Source: Flavobacterium sp. ZT3R18 (lineage in GTDB: Bacteria > Bacteroidota > Bacteroidia > Flavobacteriales > Flavobacteriaceae). From it: a stretch of DNA of 64,000 nucleotides. The first letter of the stretch is position 1, and each line of letters starts with the position of its first letter. Both the position numbers and the translations under genes were made by a program. Under the pieces are notes generated by a model. It was not told the DNA's origin and made no database searches. It was given only the letters and a program-made list of their open reading frames with translations. The DNA lies in NCBI RefSeq assembly GCF_007097385.1, contig NZ_VJZS01000007.1, positions 160,892 to 224,891 on the forward strand. Direction: 5' to 3'. This document shows, piece after piece, positions 1 to 9,212 of this stretch.

Positions 1-46
1 CCAGATAACGATATTAATTTAATTGTTTTTTAAGTAAACTTTGCCA

Positions 47-54
47 TACCTTTG
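47..54 (+). promoter_or_regulatory. Promoter -7 element of the first gene
   Basis: TACCTTTG matches the Bacteroidota -7 consensus TAnnTTTG. A TTG at 23-25 lies 21 bases upstream, as expected for the -33 element. The predicted transcription start leaves a leader of only a few bases before the ATG at 70. Confidence 0.5.
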
Positions 55-69
55 CCGAAAAATTAAAAT

Positions 70-444
70 ATGAATTTCATACAACGTTTTGCTTACTATT
101 TAGTGGGTTTGATAATGGGTTTGTTTGTCGTTGCAGCAATATTTAGCGGAAAAGACACCCGTTGTAATTATTTTCCAAATGCCAGAGTTTTGAATGATTT
201 AAGTACTAAGCCTTTCTTTTACTCGGATAAAGCTTCGAAGATTCTTTCGGAGAAATGGGTCGATACAACTGATATAAAAAATACTTTGAAACTAGGCGAT
301 GTCGATTTTGATAAAAGCAACGTACCGTTAAAAAAAGGAAAATTATACATAATAGAAGGAAAAACTAGTAAAAACCAACAAATCACTCTTAAAGTAATTA
401 ATTATTCAGACAAAGCTGTTTTAGAGGATATTGTCAAAAAATAA
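70..444 (+). CDS. Small membrane-anchored protein, possibly DUF4258 family
   Basis: This 124-residue protein has one hydrophobic segment at about residues 8-26, followed by a soluble domain of about 95 residues starting at the cysteine-containing stretch GKDTRCNYFPN. I recall similar flavobacterial proteins labelled DUF4258, but I could not confirm this by search. The ATG at 70 is well placed behind a TAnnTTTG promoter and the gene ends at a strong intrinsic terminator, so it looks like a one-gene transcript. It has no evident link to the nitrate genes that follow. No function can be assigned. Confidence 0.75.
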   Translation: MNFIQRFAYYLVGLIMGLFVVAAIFSGKDTRCNYFPNARVLNDLSTKPFFYSDKASKILSEKWVDTTDIKNTLKLGDVDFDKSNVPLKKGKLYIIEGKTSKNQQITLKVINYSDKAVLEDIVKK

Positions 445-455
445 ATTCAAAAAAG

Positions 456-481
456 CTCTTCACTACGAAGAGTTTTTTTTT
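456..481 (+). terminator. Intrinsic terminator
   Basis: The arms CTCTTC (456-461) and GAAGAG (467-472) form a hairpin with a 5-base loop, followed by a run of nine T. It closes the upstream gene 12 bases after its stop codon. Confidence 0.85.
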
Positions 482-580
482 GTGCCAAAGTTTTAAAAGT
501 TTTAGTTTTTACAACACTTCCATAAATGCGTCGGAGATTATGGAATCTGAATAACGAAATTCAAATTAGTTGTCAATTTT

Positions 581-649
581 AAATCTGCGAAAATCTGCAA
601 AATCTGCGTGAATAATTGACACGCAGATTTTGCAGATTTTCGCAGATTT
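581..649. repeat. Perfect 30-bp inverted repeat (AATCTGC palindrome), copy 1
   Basis: The left arm (581-610) is built of three AAATCTGC units. The right arm (620-649) is its exact reverse complement, with a 9-base loop. A related palindrome lies at 15988-16056 and a solo arm at 7215-7244. It sits in a 440-base gap between the first gene and nirB that otherwise holds nothing I could identify; an apparent reading frame over it (616-837) is not credible. Confidence 0.85.
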
Positions 650-843
650 TTTTTGCACTTTATAAAAACCTAACGAAACACAGTTTGATTAAAAAACAAT
701 ATCATAATAAATCACACCTTACACAAACAAAATATTTATCTCAACAAAAGAGCTTCTCAGTTACAAATATCACATTTAAAACACCTTTTTTTCAAAAATT
801 ACCAATTATTTATAAAAATAAAAAATTAAGTATGTAAATTAAG

Positions 844-861
844 TATAAGTACTTATATTTG
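844..861 (+). promoter_or_regulatory. nirB promoter with overlapping palindromic operator
   Basis: TATAAGTACTTATA (844-857) is a perfect palindrome that overlaps the -7 element TATATTTG (854-861). Related palindromes occur upstream of nirD, narK, the nrt porin, the FNR-like gene and cobA. This placement suggests control by a nitrate- or redox-responsive regulator encoded nearby. Confidence 0.65.
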
Positions 862-887
862 CGTAATAATACTTAATTAATGTGATT

Positions 888-3395
888 ATGATTAAAGTAA
901 TAGTAGTCGGAAACGGCATGGTAGGTTACAAATTTTGCGAAAAATTCATTGCGAAATCTGGACAAGAGAAATATCAAATTACCGTATTTGGGGAAGAACC
1001 AAGACGCGCCTATGATAGAGTTCACTTGAGTGAATATTTTTCGGGTAAGAACGCTGATGATTTATCACTATCAACATCAAATTGGTACGAAGAAAATAAT
1101 ATAATCCTAAACACCTCCGAATTAATTACTGATATTAATAGAGAGCAAAAAACGATACATACTCATTTAGAAAAAACACATGCTTACGACTACTTAGTTT
1201 TAGCTACAGGTTCGGCTGCTTTTGTCCCTCCAATTGAGGGAGTGGATAAAGAAGGGGTTTTTGTGTACAGAACTATAGAAGATCTAGATGCAATTATGGC
1301 CTACGCCAAAAAAATAAAACAAAAAGGAGCTACAGAAGCCGCAGTCCTTGGTGGTGGATTGCTTGGACTTGAGGCTGCCAAAGCGGTATATGATTTAGGA
1401 TTAAATCCACATGTAGTAGAATTTGCCCCTAGATTAATGCCAAGACAACTCGACAAAGGAGCGAGCGATATGCTGCAATCAAAAATCGAGGAACTAAATA
1501 TTGGTATTCACCTTAACAAATCAACTCAATATATTGCTGGAGAAGATGCCATAACAGGAATGATGTTTGAAGGAGATGAACTCCTAAAAGTAGATATGTT
1601 GGTGATTTCTGCGGGGATAAAACCACGTGACGAACTAGGAAGAGTTTCTGGACTTGAAGTAGGTGTACGTGGAGGAATAGTCGTAAATAACCAAATGCAA
1701 TCTTCGGATCCACACATCTATGCGATAGGAGAAGTGGCACTTTACAATCATATGATTTATGGTCTTGTAGCTCCTGGATATGAAATGGCCGATGTTGCGG
1801 CTGAACAAATCCTAAAAGGGGCAAAAACGATGAGGGAAACCATCGATATGTCTACACAATTAAAATTAATTGGTGTTGAAGTTGCGAGTTTTGGTGATCC
1901 TTTTATAGAAAATGAGGATGTGACCGCAATTGTTTACGAAAATAAATTAAGTGGAATTTATAAAAGAATCAATGTTACCAAAGATTCCAAAACCTTATTA
2001 GGCGGAATATTAGTAGGTGATTCAAGCGATTATAATGGGCTGTTCCAAATATACAGCAATGCTATGGCGTTGCCCAAAAACCCTGAAGATTTGATTCTTG
2101 GTTCTAGAGGTGGAGAAGCTTCGACTTTGGGAAGCGTAATGGATTTGCCGGATTCAGCCATCATTTGTTCTTGTGAGAATGTTACAAAAGGCGCTATTTG
2201 CTGTTCGATTATTGACGAAACCAGTTCGAGCTTATCCGATGTGGTGAAACTTACCAAAGCGACAACAGGTTGTGGCGGATGTAAACCGATGGTTGCAGAC
2301 CTTGTAAAAGCTACTCAAAAATCAATAGGAAAAGAAGTTAAAGATGTAATTTGTGAGCATTTAAAATACAATAGACAAGAATTATTTGACCTTGTAAAAA
2401 TCAACAAATACACCGACTTTTTTGAGGTAATAGATCATCACGGTACAGGTGATGGTTGCGAAGTATGCAAGCCCGTTATTGCTTCTATTTTTTCAAGTAT
2501 TTATAATGATACTGCGAATAAACACATAACAACGCAAGATACCAACGATAGATTCTTGGCTAATATCCAAAGAAACGGAACCTACTCTGTTGTGCCTAGA
2601 ATTGCAGGTGGAGAGATTACTGCCGAGAAACTAATTGCTATTGGCGAAGTAGCCAAACAATTTAATTTATACACCAAAATCACAGGTGCACAACGTGTCG
2701 ATTTATTTGGTGCCCATTTAGATGATTTACCTAAAATCTGGAAAATATTAATCGATAATGGTTTTGAAAGTGGTCATGCTTATGGCAAATCGCTACGTGC
2801 CGTAAAAAGTTGTGTTGGCGCTGCATGGTGTCGCTATGGTATGGATGACAGTGCCGGTTTTGCTATTGAAATTGAGAACCGATACAAAGGAATTCGTTCT
2901 CCGCATAAACTAAAAGGTGGTGTTTCGGCCTGTATTCGTGAATGTGCCGAAGCAAGAGGTAAAGATTTTGGATTAATCGCTGTAGAAGGCGGTTGGAACT
3001 TATACATCTGCGGTAATGGTGGAGCCAATCCTAAACATGCAGTATTATTGGCAGAACAAATCGACAAAGCAACTTGTATCAAATACTTAGACCGTTTCTT
3101 GATGTTTTACATTAGAACTGCTGGACCTTTGGTACGTACTGCTACTTGGTTAGAAAAACTGGAAGGTGGATTAGACTACTTAAAAGAAGTGGTAATAGAA
3201 GATAGTTTAGGAATTGCTGAAACTTTAGAAACTGAAATGCAAGGTTTGGTAGATACTTTCGAATGTGAATGGAAACAAGTTCTCGAAAAACCTAGATTAA
3301 TGGAACGTTTTCGTCATTTTGTAAATTCAGACGAAAAGGATGATAACATTGAATTTGTCTCTTTGAGAGATCAAAAGATGCCAAAATCTTGGTAA
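888..3395 (+). CDS. nirB: Assimilatory nitrite reductase, large subunit NirB
   Basis: This 835-residue protein reduces nitrite to ammonium in the cytoplasm using NAD(P)H. Domains in order are an FAD/NAD-binding reductase (GNGMVG near the start, a second GGGLLGLEAA motif for NAD), a BFD-type [2Fe-2S] domain (CSC... and TTGCGGCKP), a second half-module with CEVCKP, a nitrite/sulfite reductase ferredoxin-like half-domain, and a siroheme/[4Fe-4S] domain (SCVGAAWCRYG ... CIRECAEARGKDFG ... LYICGNGG). Length is normal for NirB. A GTG at 882 is in frame, but the ATG at 888 fits the promoter and the FAD motif better. The small subunit follows about 380 bases downstream. The overlapping palindrome suggests nitrate/nitrite control. 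Confidence 0.95.
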   Translation: MIKVIVVGNGMVGYKFCEKFIAKSGQEKYQITVFGEEPRRAYDRVHLSEYFSGKNADDLSLSTSNWYEENNIILNTSELITDINREQKTIHTHLEKTHAYDYLVLATGSAAFVPPIEGVDKEGVFVYRTIEDLDAIMAYAKKIKQKGATEAAVLGGGLLGLEAAKAVYDLGLNPHVVEFAPRLMPRQLDKGASDMLQSKIEELNIGIHLNKSTQYIAGEDAITGMMFEGDELLKVDMLVISAGIKPRDELGRVSGLEVGVRGGIVVNNQMQSSDPHIYAIGEVALYNHMIYGLVAPGYEMADVAAEQILKGAKTMRETIDMSTQLKLIGVEVASFGDPFIENEDVTAIVYENKLSGIYKRINVTKDSKTLLGGILVGDSSDYNGLFQIYSNAMALPKNPEDLILGSRGGEASTLGSVMDLPDSAIICSCENVTKGAICCSIIDETSSSLSDVVKLTKATTGCGGCKPMVADLVKATQKSIGKEVKDVICEHLKYNRQELFDLVKINKYTDFFEVIDHHGTGDGCEVCKPVIASIFSSIYNDTANKHITTQDTNDRFLANIQRNGTYSVVPRIAGGEITAEKLIAIGEVAKQFNLYTKITGAQRVDLFGAHLDDLPKIWKILIDNGFESGHAYGKSLRAVKSCVGAAWCRYGMDDSAGFAIEIENRYKGIRSPHKLKGGVSACIRECAEARGKDFGLIAVEGGWNLYICGNGGANPKHAVLLAEQIDKATCIKYLDRFLMFYIRTAGPLVRTATWLEKLEGGLDYLKEVVIEDSLGIAETLETEMQGLVDTFECEWKQVLEKPRLMERFRHFVNSDEKDDNIEFVSLRDQKMPKSW

Positions 3396-3484
3396 TCCTA
3401 TCCCCTCCCGATAATTATCGGGACTCTTCGTAATCATAGCAGCAAAACATAAAGGCTATATTCTAAAATAAATAGCATTAAATT

Positions 3485-3570
3485 TTAACCATATAAGAAA
3501 TATAAGGTCATTTAAGCTAAGTCTAAATAAAGTGATAATTTATATGTACTTATATTTCTTATATGGTTAA
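3485..3570. repeat. Perfect 22-bp inverted repeat between nirB and nirD
   Basis: The arms 3485-3506 and 3549-3570 are exact reverse complements, spaced by 42 bases. The right arm contains the sequence CTTATATTTC, a copy of the promoter block seen at nirB. It could be a large hairpin that both ends the nirB transcript and provides the nirD operator. A short CCCGATAATTATCGGG palindrome (about 3407-3423) lies just upstream. Confidence 0.75.
3541..3558 (+). promoter_or_regulatory. Candidate nirD promoter with regulon palindrome
   Basis: TATATGTACTTATA (3541-3554) differs by one base from the palindrome at the nirB promoter. It overlaps TATATTTC, a near match to TAnnTTTG. The arrangement is the same as at nirB (palindrome merged with the -7 box). 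A leader of about 200 bases follows, with a stem (CCAACAA near 3697 with TTGTTGG near 3740). Confidence 0.45.
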
Positions 3571-3772
3571 CCTTTTTATCTCCAAGAATAAGGAGTGACT
3601 GGTTGTTTTACATCTGTTAAAAAGGGATATAAGTTAAAAATGATGATGATTATAAAATTAAGCAAAATAAAAAAATATAAATACTTTCCATTTACACTCC
3701 AACAACTTGAGTCCGACAATCCGCCGTCTTAATCAATGATTGTTGGTGTAGTGGAAAAATAAAAATACAAAC

Positions 3773-4150
3773 ATGGAAAATATCTTAGATCAATACGAAA
3801 CAGTGAATTCAAATGATGCCAAAATATGGTTCAAAGCAGGAAAAACCAGTGATTTTTTGACCAATAGAGGGGGTTGCATTAAATACAAAAACAAACAAAT
3901 TGCCATTTTTAATTTTAGTCGTCGCAACCAATGGTATGCCTGTCAAAACGCCTGTCCGCATAAAATGGAAATGGTATTATCTCGTGGAATGCTGGGTTCA
4001 GCAGACGATATTCCTAAAATTGCTTGTCCAATGCACAAAAAAACATTTTCGCTTGTAGACGGTTCTAACCTGAATGGTGATGATTTGAAAATCGCAACTT
4101 ATCCTGTGAAAATTGTCGACAATGAGGTATTCGTAGGCTTTTTGGATTAA
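3773..4150 (+). CDS. nirD: Nitrite reductase small subunit NirD (Rieske-type)
   Basis: This 125-residue protein is the usual partner of NirB. It carries a Rieske-like fold with the pair CPH (about residues 62-64) and CPMH (about 84-87), so the [2Fe-2S] ligands appear to be present, unlike in some NirD proteins that lost them. Length is typical (about 105-125). It is only 13 bases upstream of the sensor kinase gene, so the kinase is probably co-transcribed with it. A structured leader precedes the ATG at 3773. Confidence 0.9.
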   Translation: MENILDQYETVNSNDAKIWFKAGKTSDFLTNRGGCIKYKNKQIAIFNFSRRNQWYACQNACPHKMEMVLSRGMLGSADDIPKIACPMHKKTFSLVDGSNLNGDDLKIATYPVKIVDNEVFVGFLD

Positions 4151-4163
4151 CTTTGATTTCGTT

Positions 4164-5972
4164 ATGAACAACAGAGCCAAAGAGTCAGTCGATAAAATTA
4201 CTTTCAAAAAATTAAGGCGATTGTACCTTTTCGCCCTTTTGACCATTGCTGTTATGGTAGCATTGAGTCAAATTCTCATTCAATACAATCTCAAAAGACA
4301 GTTAAGCGACTCTCGGATAATCAACATTTCCGGGAAACAAAGAATGTTGAGTCAAAAACTGACCAAAGAGGTTTTGATTTTGAATTTCGTAACCGATACG
4401 ACCAAAAAGAATGAAGAGATCATTCGCATCAACGAAACACTTTCTCTTTGGAAAAGTACCCATTACAATTTAGAAAAAGGAAATGACAGCCTTGGTTTTC
4501 CCAAAGAAAAAAACACTAATCTCACACAGTTATTTGCTTCCACAAAACCTCATTTTGATGCTATTGTCATCGCTACAACACAATTTTTAGAGAACAATAA
4601 GCGGGACAAAAACCAAAAAGAAAACCAAAAATTAGTGCAGACTATCCTTGAAAATGAAGGGTTTTTTCTTTTGAAAATGAATCAAATTGTAAGTGAATAT
4701 GATAAGGAAGCATTGGATAAAGTAACGCTCCAACGCAAAACAGAATATGTGATTTTTGGATTTACTTTATTGGTTTTATTGTTAGAATTCCTATTCATTT
4801 TTAAACCAACAAACCATAAAGTCGAAAAACTTATTTCGAAACTTCTATTATCCGAAAAGAAAGCTTTAGAACTGGCTTACAACACCGAAATTATCAGCGA
4901 AATAAAAGAAAATTCGGTAAAGGAATTAAAATCGCTCAATTACGCCATGGAAAACACGTTGCTCTATTGCCGTGTTGCCCCTAATGGCTCTCTGATACAT
5001 ATTGGCGAAAAATTCTCAAAACTGCTTCAGTACAACCCATTCATTTCAGATAAAACGTTCTCTCAGGTTTTAACGCCAATTGAAAAGGAACAGCTCGTAA
5101 TCGATCGGATTATTTCCGAAAAACACCGCAGTGGTTGGCAAGGTGAAATAAATATAACCAATAGAAATGGGGAATCTATTTGGCTGGATCTATCGATGGT
5201 TCCTGTGACCATAAAAAAAGAGGAATCCGAATTGTTAATTGTCTGTTTTGATATTACTGAGCGTAAAAAAGCAGAACAAGAAGTCGAACGCTTGAATACC
5301 GAAAATGTAACCGATAAGATCAATCAACAGAAAATTATTTCGAGTAGAATTGTTGAAAACCAAGAAAACGAACAAAATAGAATTGCCAAAGAAATTCACG
5401 ATGGAATTGGGCAAATGCTTACTGGATTAAAATTTAGTCTGGAAAGCATCAATCTGGACGACAAAGAAAAATCAGCCCAAAAAATAGAATACCTGAAAAA
5501 ATTATCGCTAGACATCATTAAAGGAGTTCGTACCGCCACTTTCAACTTGATGCCACCGGAATTGAGCGATCATGGTATTGTTTCGTCCATTGTAAAACTG
5601 ACTCAGGAATTATCAAAATTAACAGGCAAGAACATCCTTTTTTATAACAAAACTAATTTTGATCAACGATTGGATTCCTTGATTGAAATCAACATCTATC
5701 GACTGACACAGGAAGCAATCAACAACGCTATAAAATACGCCGATTCTACACACATTATAGTTCAATTGTCGCATAGCAATTCTATTTTAGGTATCACTAT
5801 AGACGACAACGGAAAAGGATTTGATGTTAATGCGGTCGAGAAAAAGAGAAATAGCGAGTCCGGAATGGGATTACTTTTCATGAAAGAAAGGATTCAATAC
5901 ATTAACGGTCGGGTTTTCATCAACTCTATTCCAGGCGAAGGAACCCGAATTACTTTTAATATTCCTATTTGA
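4164..5972 (+). CDS. NarX-like sensor histidine kinase with PilJ-type sensor domain
   Basis: This 602-residue inner-membrane kinase has a first membrane segment (about 20-40), an extracytoplasmic PilJ/NarX-like domain with the typical helix motif ISGKQRMLSQKLTKE, a second membrane segment (about 196-213), a PAS domain (about 265-370), a HisKA_3 dimerization helix with phosphoacceptor H412 in KEIHDGIGQML, and a C-terminal HATPase_c domain (NNAIKYA, DNGKGF, GMGLLFMKER). This is the NarL/NarX class. It follows nirD by 13 bases, and a NarL-like regulator follows after a repeat-filled gap. A role in sensing nitrate or nitrite is inferred from context; the NarX P-box itself is not obvious. Confidence 0.88.
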   Translation: MNNRAKESVDKITFKKLRRLYLFALLTIAVMVALSQILIQYNLKRQLSDSRIINISGKQRMLSQKLTKEVLILNFVTDTTKKNEEIIRINETLSLWKSTHYNLEKGNDSLGFPKEKNTNLTQLFASTKPHFDAIVIATTQFLENNKRDKNQKENQKLVQTILENEGFFLLKMNQIVSEYDKEALDKVTLQRKTEYVIFGFTLLVLLLEFLFIFKPTNHKVEKLISKLLLSEKKALELAYNTEIISEIKENSVKELKSLNYAMENTLLYCRVAPNGSLIHIGEKFSKLLQYNPFISDKTFSQVLTPIEKEQLVIDRIISEKHRSGWQGEINITNRNGESIWLDLSMVPVTIKKEESELLIVCFDITERKKAEQEVERLNTENVTDKINQQKIISSRIVENQENEQNRIAKEIHDGIGQMLTGLKFSLESINLDDKEKSAQKIEYLKKLSLDIIKGVRTATFNLMPPELSDHGIVSSIVKLTQELSKLTGKNILFYNKTNFDQRLDSLIEINIYRLTQEAINNAIKYADSTHIIVQLSHSNSILGITIDDNGKGFDVNAVEKKRNSESGMGLLFMKERIQYINGRVFINSIPGEGTRITFNIPI

Positions 5973-5980
5973 AAGAAAAA

Positions 5981-6380
5981 CAATTTCAATGGCAATAGCA
6001 ATGGCAAAAAATCAATGGCAATGGCAATAGCAATGGCAATAGCAATGGCAATAATAAAGCCAATGGCAATGGTAATAGCAATTTCAATAATAATGCTTGT
6101 CGATAATTAATACCAGAGATAAATTTCGTTACTCTGATAGATCATGATTCACAAATTTGCCCCGAATTAATTTTTAAATTTTCACTTCTCATAATTTTCA
6201 CATTAAATCCATTACGACTGTAAATTCTTTAGCTTCCCAAATCGTAAAACGCAATTATTTTTTTTTAGATTGATTTTAATTTTTAAAATTGCCATTGCTA
6301 TTTAAATTGAAATTATTTTTTTTCTATTGCCATTGAAATTGCCATTGCCATTGATTTTTTGCTATTGAAATTGAAATTAC
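5981..6380. repeat. Inverted array of hexanucleotide (ATGGCA/TGCCAT) repeats
   Basis: Bases 5981-6090 consist largely of short units such as CAATGG and CAATAG. Bases 6287-6380 contain the same units in reverse complement (TTGCCATTG). One 25-base stretch at 6004-6028 is an exact reverse complement of 6338-6362. The array fills most of the gap between the kinase and response-regulator genes. Mutational expansion or slippage is likely, and a role as a long hairpin is possible. Confidence 0.85.
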
Positions 6381-6443
6381 GTACCTTAGCCACTCATTTA
6401 GGTTAATATACGTAAAAAATAAGATTTTAAAATTAAGTAAGTT

Positions 6444-7103
6444 ATGAGTAATACTATTCGAGTTGTTCTGGCAGATGATCATGTATTCGTGAGAGATGGT
6501 ATCAAATCATTATTAGAAAACGAAGCCAACATAGAAGTTGTGGGCGAAGCTACTGATGGTTTGGAAGCATTAAAAATAGTAGAAACTAACAAACCCGACT
6601 TACTGATTCTAGACATTCGTATGCCTAACATGACAGGTATAGAAGTGGTTGAAAAACTAAGAAGCCAAAACAATATGGTGAAAATCGTTATGCTTTCTAT
6701 GCATGAATCAGAAGAGTACGTATTAAAATCAATAAGAGCCGGAGCGGATGGTTATTTACTAAAAGGTTCCAGTAAAGAAGAATTTCTTAAGGCACTTCAT
6801 ACCGTTGCCAATGGTGGTAAATATTTTAGTGGCGACATCTCCTCTATATTGATTAACCAACTTAGTAATCCTGTTGCGATAATAGAACCTAAACAAACAT
6901 TAGAAGAAGAACAGCTGATAACCAAAAGAGAAAAAGAAATCCTTAAACTTTTGTTATCCGGAAAAGGCAATAAAGAAATCGCCGAAGCTTTGGACATCAG
7001 TAAACGAACTGCCGAAGTGCACCGTTTTAATTTGATGAAAAAACTGAAAGTAAAAAATCTTATGGAACTTTCTAATAAAGCAACTGAATACTCCTTGATT
7101 TAA
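6444..7103 (+). CDS. NarL/FixJ-family response regulator
   Basis: This 219-residue regulator has an N-terminal receiver domain with the acidic pair D11/D12, phosphoacceptor D57 in LDIRMPNMTG, and the conserved K near residue 107. A C-terminal LuxR-type helix-turn-helix follows (TKREKEILKLLLSGKGNKEIA ... KRTAEVH). Length is normal for the family. It is the probable partner of the HisKA_3 kinase encoded just upstream and so a candidate activator of the nitrate genes. It seems to have its own promoter region after the repeat array. Confidence 0.9.
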   Translation: MSNTIRVVLADDHVFVRDGIKSLLENEANIEVVGEATDGLEALKIVETNKPDLLILDIRMPNMTGIEVVEKLRSQNNMVKIVMLSMHESEEYVLKSIRAGADGYLLKGSSKEEFLKALHTVANGGKYFSGDISSILINQLSNPVAIIEPKQTLEEEQLITKREKEILKLLLSGKGNKEIAEALDISKRTAEVHRFNLMKKLKVKNLMELSNKATEYSLI

Positions 7104-7214
7104 GTATTTTATACCTGTGTTTTTTTTATGACTGTTCAAAGGCGGAAAATATTTTTTTTGCCACGAATTTCCAAAAAGTTGATTACTTTAACAAAAACAG
7201 ATTATCCATAACTT

Positions 7215-7244
7215 AAATCTGCAAAAATCTGCAAAATCTGCGTG
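7215..7244. repeat. Solo arm of the AATCTGC palindrome
   Basis: Three AAATCTGC-type units ending in GCGTG match the left arm of the palindrome at 581-610, but no complementary right arm follows. A smaller trace (CCGCAGATTCGCAGATTA) lies at 9393-9410. Confidence 0.7.
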
Positions 7245-7300
7245 CTAAAAATTAACATTTTGATTGTTACGGGGCAAATGCAATCTTCGATTTCTTCTGG

Positions 7301-7503
7301 AAACCCTGAAAGGGTGAAATGATTATAGAAATAAGTAATTCCATCGTCCCAAAACCCCGAAGGGGTGAAACTGTTTAACCTTTTTTATTAAAAATCTACA
7401 TCCTGATAAACAATACGTTAATATGTGATGTATCACCCCTTCAGGGTTTTTCACTGACGTTATATATTTTTCTATAATCATTACACCCCTATCGGGGTTT
7501 GGA
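7301..7503. repeat. Four dispersed CCCTGAAGGGGTGAAA-type palindromes
   Basis: Four short hairpins (AACCCTGAAAGGGTGAAA, AACCCCGAAGGGGTGAAA, TCACCCCTTCAGGGTTTT and CACCCCTATCGGGGTTT) occur in 200 bases, two in each orientation. They fill the 630-base gap between the response regulator and narK and resemble repeats dispersed in flavobacterial genomes. Confidence 0.7.
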
Positions 7504-7634
7504 TGAGTTATACCAATTGTATTTGTTAATCTAATAATCCCAAAAGTTTAATGATTGATAGGATACTGAATATAATTTATCTTCGGCATGAAGTCTTATG
7601 CAGATTCTTGGATAAATACTTACAGTAGTATATT

Positions 7635-7712
7635 AATTACGTATAAATACGTAATTATTTTTACAAACCTGCGAAAACACAGATTTTAAATAAGTCTTAA
7701 TACTTAATTTTG
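7635..7712 (+). promoter_or_regulatory. narK control region: two regulon palindromes and -7 element
   Basis: AATTACGTAT-AA-ATACGTAATT (7635-7656) is a perfect palindrome. TAAGTCTTAATACTTA (7691-7706) is a one-mismatch palindrome that runs into the -7 element TAATTTTG (7705-7712). The predicted start of transcription lies near 7719, so the TTG at 7710 cannot be the start codon. The ATG at 7731 is used. Confidence 0.65.
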
Positions 7713-7730
7713 TTTAAAAATATAAGTATT

Positions 7731-9212
7731 ATGAAAAATTCAAACTCATTATCCCAATCGCATAAAATTTTGTTTTTAAATACACTTGCATTTACTGTAT
7801 GTTTTGCATGTTGGACTTTAAATGGTGTTTTAGTTACTTTCTTAGTAGACAACGGTATTTTCAAATGGAGCGTCGTTCAAGTGGGCTGGCTTCTTGGCAT
7901 TCCAATTCTGACGGGTTCTATTATGCGTTTGCCAATAGGTATTTTGACAGATAAATTCGGTGGAAAATACGTATTCTCCATCTTACTCCTCCTCTGCTCT
8001 ATTCCCTTATTTCTGCTTCCCTTAGCAGATAGCTTTTTTATGTTTGCACTTTTAAGCTTTTTGTTTGGTATGGTAGGAACCAGTTTTGCTGTTGGTATTG
8101 GATATACCTCAATTTGGTATCCAAAAGAATGGCAAGGTAGAGCATTGGGGATTTTTGGAATGGGAAATGCGGGAGCAGCCATCACTACATTTCTAGCACC
8201 TTCTTTATTGAATCATTTTTCGGCAGAAGATCCTCAAAATGGCTGGAAATTGTTGCCGGTGCTTTATGGTGCTGCATTGGTAATTATAGGTGTCGTTTTC
8301 TTGGTTTTTGCAAAAAACAAAAAAATAGAGAACCAAACAAAAACCGTTACCCAAATGCTTCAGTCTTTAAAAAGCGTACGTGTTTGGAGATTTGGCGCCT
8401 ACTATTTCTTAGTTTTTGGTTGCTTCGTTGCCTATTCACAATGGTTGTTACCAAATTTCATGAACGTATATCAAACCAGCCTTGTCATGGGCGGATTATT
8501 TGCCACGATGTTCAGTTTGCCTTCAGGAGTAATTCGTGCCTTTGGGGGGTATCTATCGGATAAATTTGGTGCCCGAAAAGTGATGTATTGGGTATTATCG
8601 TCTTCGGTAGTGTTGAGTGCTTTATTGATGATTCCAAAAATGGACATTACCACAACAGGTCCTGGCGTTTTGGCCACCAAAAAAGGTACAATCACAAAGG
8701 TTTCTAATTCGAATGTAAAAATTGACGATACTGATTTTATTATTGCTCAAAAGAAAGTAGAGCCTCAACAAAGCTCTATATTTCCTATTCGAACTTCGTG
8801 GCAACAAGTTGTCGTAAACCAAAATCAAACGGTAAAGAAAAAAGAATTGGTTGCCAAAGGAATTACTCATATTCGCTTTGATGCCAATATGTGGGTGTAC
8901 TTAGTTTTAGTAATTGGGATCGGTATTTCTTGGGGAATTGGGAAAGCGGCCGTTTACAAACACATTCCAGAATATTTCCCTACAGAAGTGGGTGTTGTAG
9001 GCGGAATGGTAGGTATGATTGGTGGTCTAGGCGGTTTCTTTGGACCAATTATCTTTAGTTACTTACTGACAGCCACCGGAATTTGGTCCAGCTCTTGGAT
9101 ATTTATCTTACTATTCTCTGCAATTTGTTTGATTTGGATGCACTTTACGGTTACGAAAATCATGAACGAAAAACAACCAATATTATCGAGAGAAATGGAC
9201 CGTAAAAAATAA
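7731..9212 (+). CDS. narK: Nitrate/nitrite transporter, NarK-type MFS, with an unusual inserted loop
   Basis: This 493-residue major facilitator has about 12 membrane segments and NarK-family glycine-rich signatures (GMGNAGAAITTFLAP in the first half, GGMVGMIGGLGGFFGP in the second). It should move nitrate and/or nitrite across the inner membrane. Between membrane segments after MIPKMD and before DANMWVYL lies an extra hydrophilic stretch of about 80 residues, rich in T, V and K and likely beta-structured. This makes it longer than ordinary NarK/NasA proteins. It stands alone behind a promoter carrying two regulon palindromes. The start at 7731 was chosen because the upstream TTG overlaps the promoter. 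Confidence 0.9.
   Translation: MKNSNSLSQSHKILFLNTLAFTVCFACWTLNGVLVTFLVDNGIFKWSVVQVGWLLGIPILTGSIMRLPIGILTDKFGGKYVFSILLLLCSIPLFLLPLADSFFMFALLSFLFGMVGTSFAVGIGYTSIWYPKEWQGRALGIFGMGNAGAAITTFLAPSLLNHFSAEDPQNGWKLLPVLYGAALVIIGVVFLVFAKNKKIENQTKTVTQMLQSLKSVRVWRFGAYYFLVFGCFVAYSQWLLPNFMNVYQTSLVMGGLFATMFSLPSGVIRAFGGYLSDKFGARKVMYWVLSSSVVLSALLMIPKMDITTTGPGVLATKKGTITKVSNSNVKIDDTDFIIAQKKVEPQQSSIFPIRTSWQQVVVNQNQTVKKKELVAKGITHIRFDANMWVYLVLVIGIGISWGIGKAAVYKHIPEYFPTEVGVVGGMVGMIGGLGGFFGPIIFSYLLTATGIWSSSWIFILLFSAICLIWMHFTVTKIMNEKQPILSREMDRKK

Noticed and set aside
616..837. A 73-codon reading frame upstream of nirB
   Set aside because: Its first part lies in the right arm of a perfect palindrome and the rest is low-complexity A/T-rich sequence; it also runs up to the nirB promoter.
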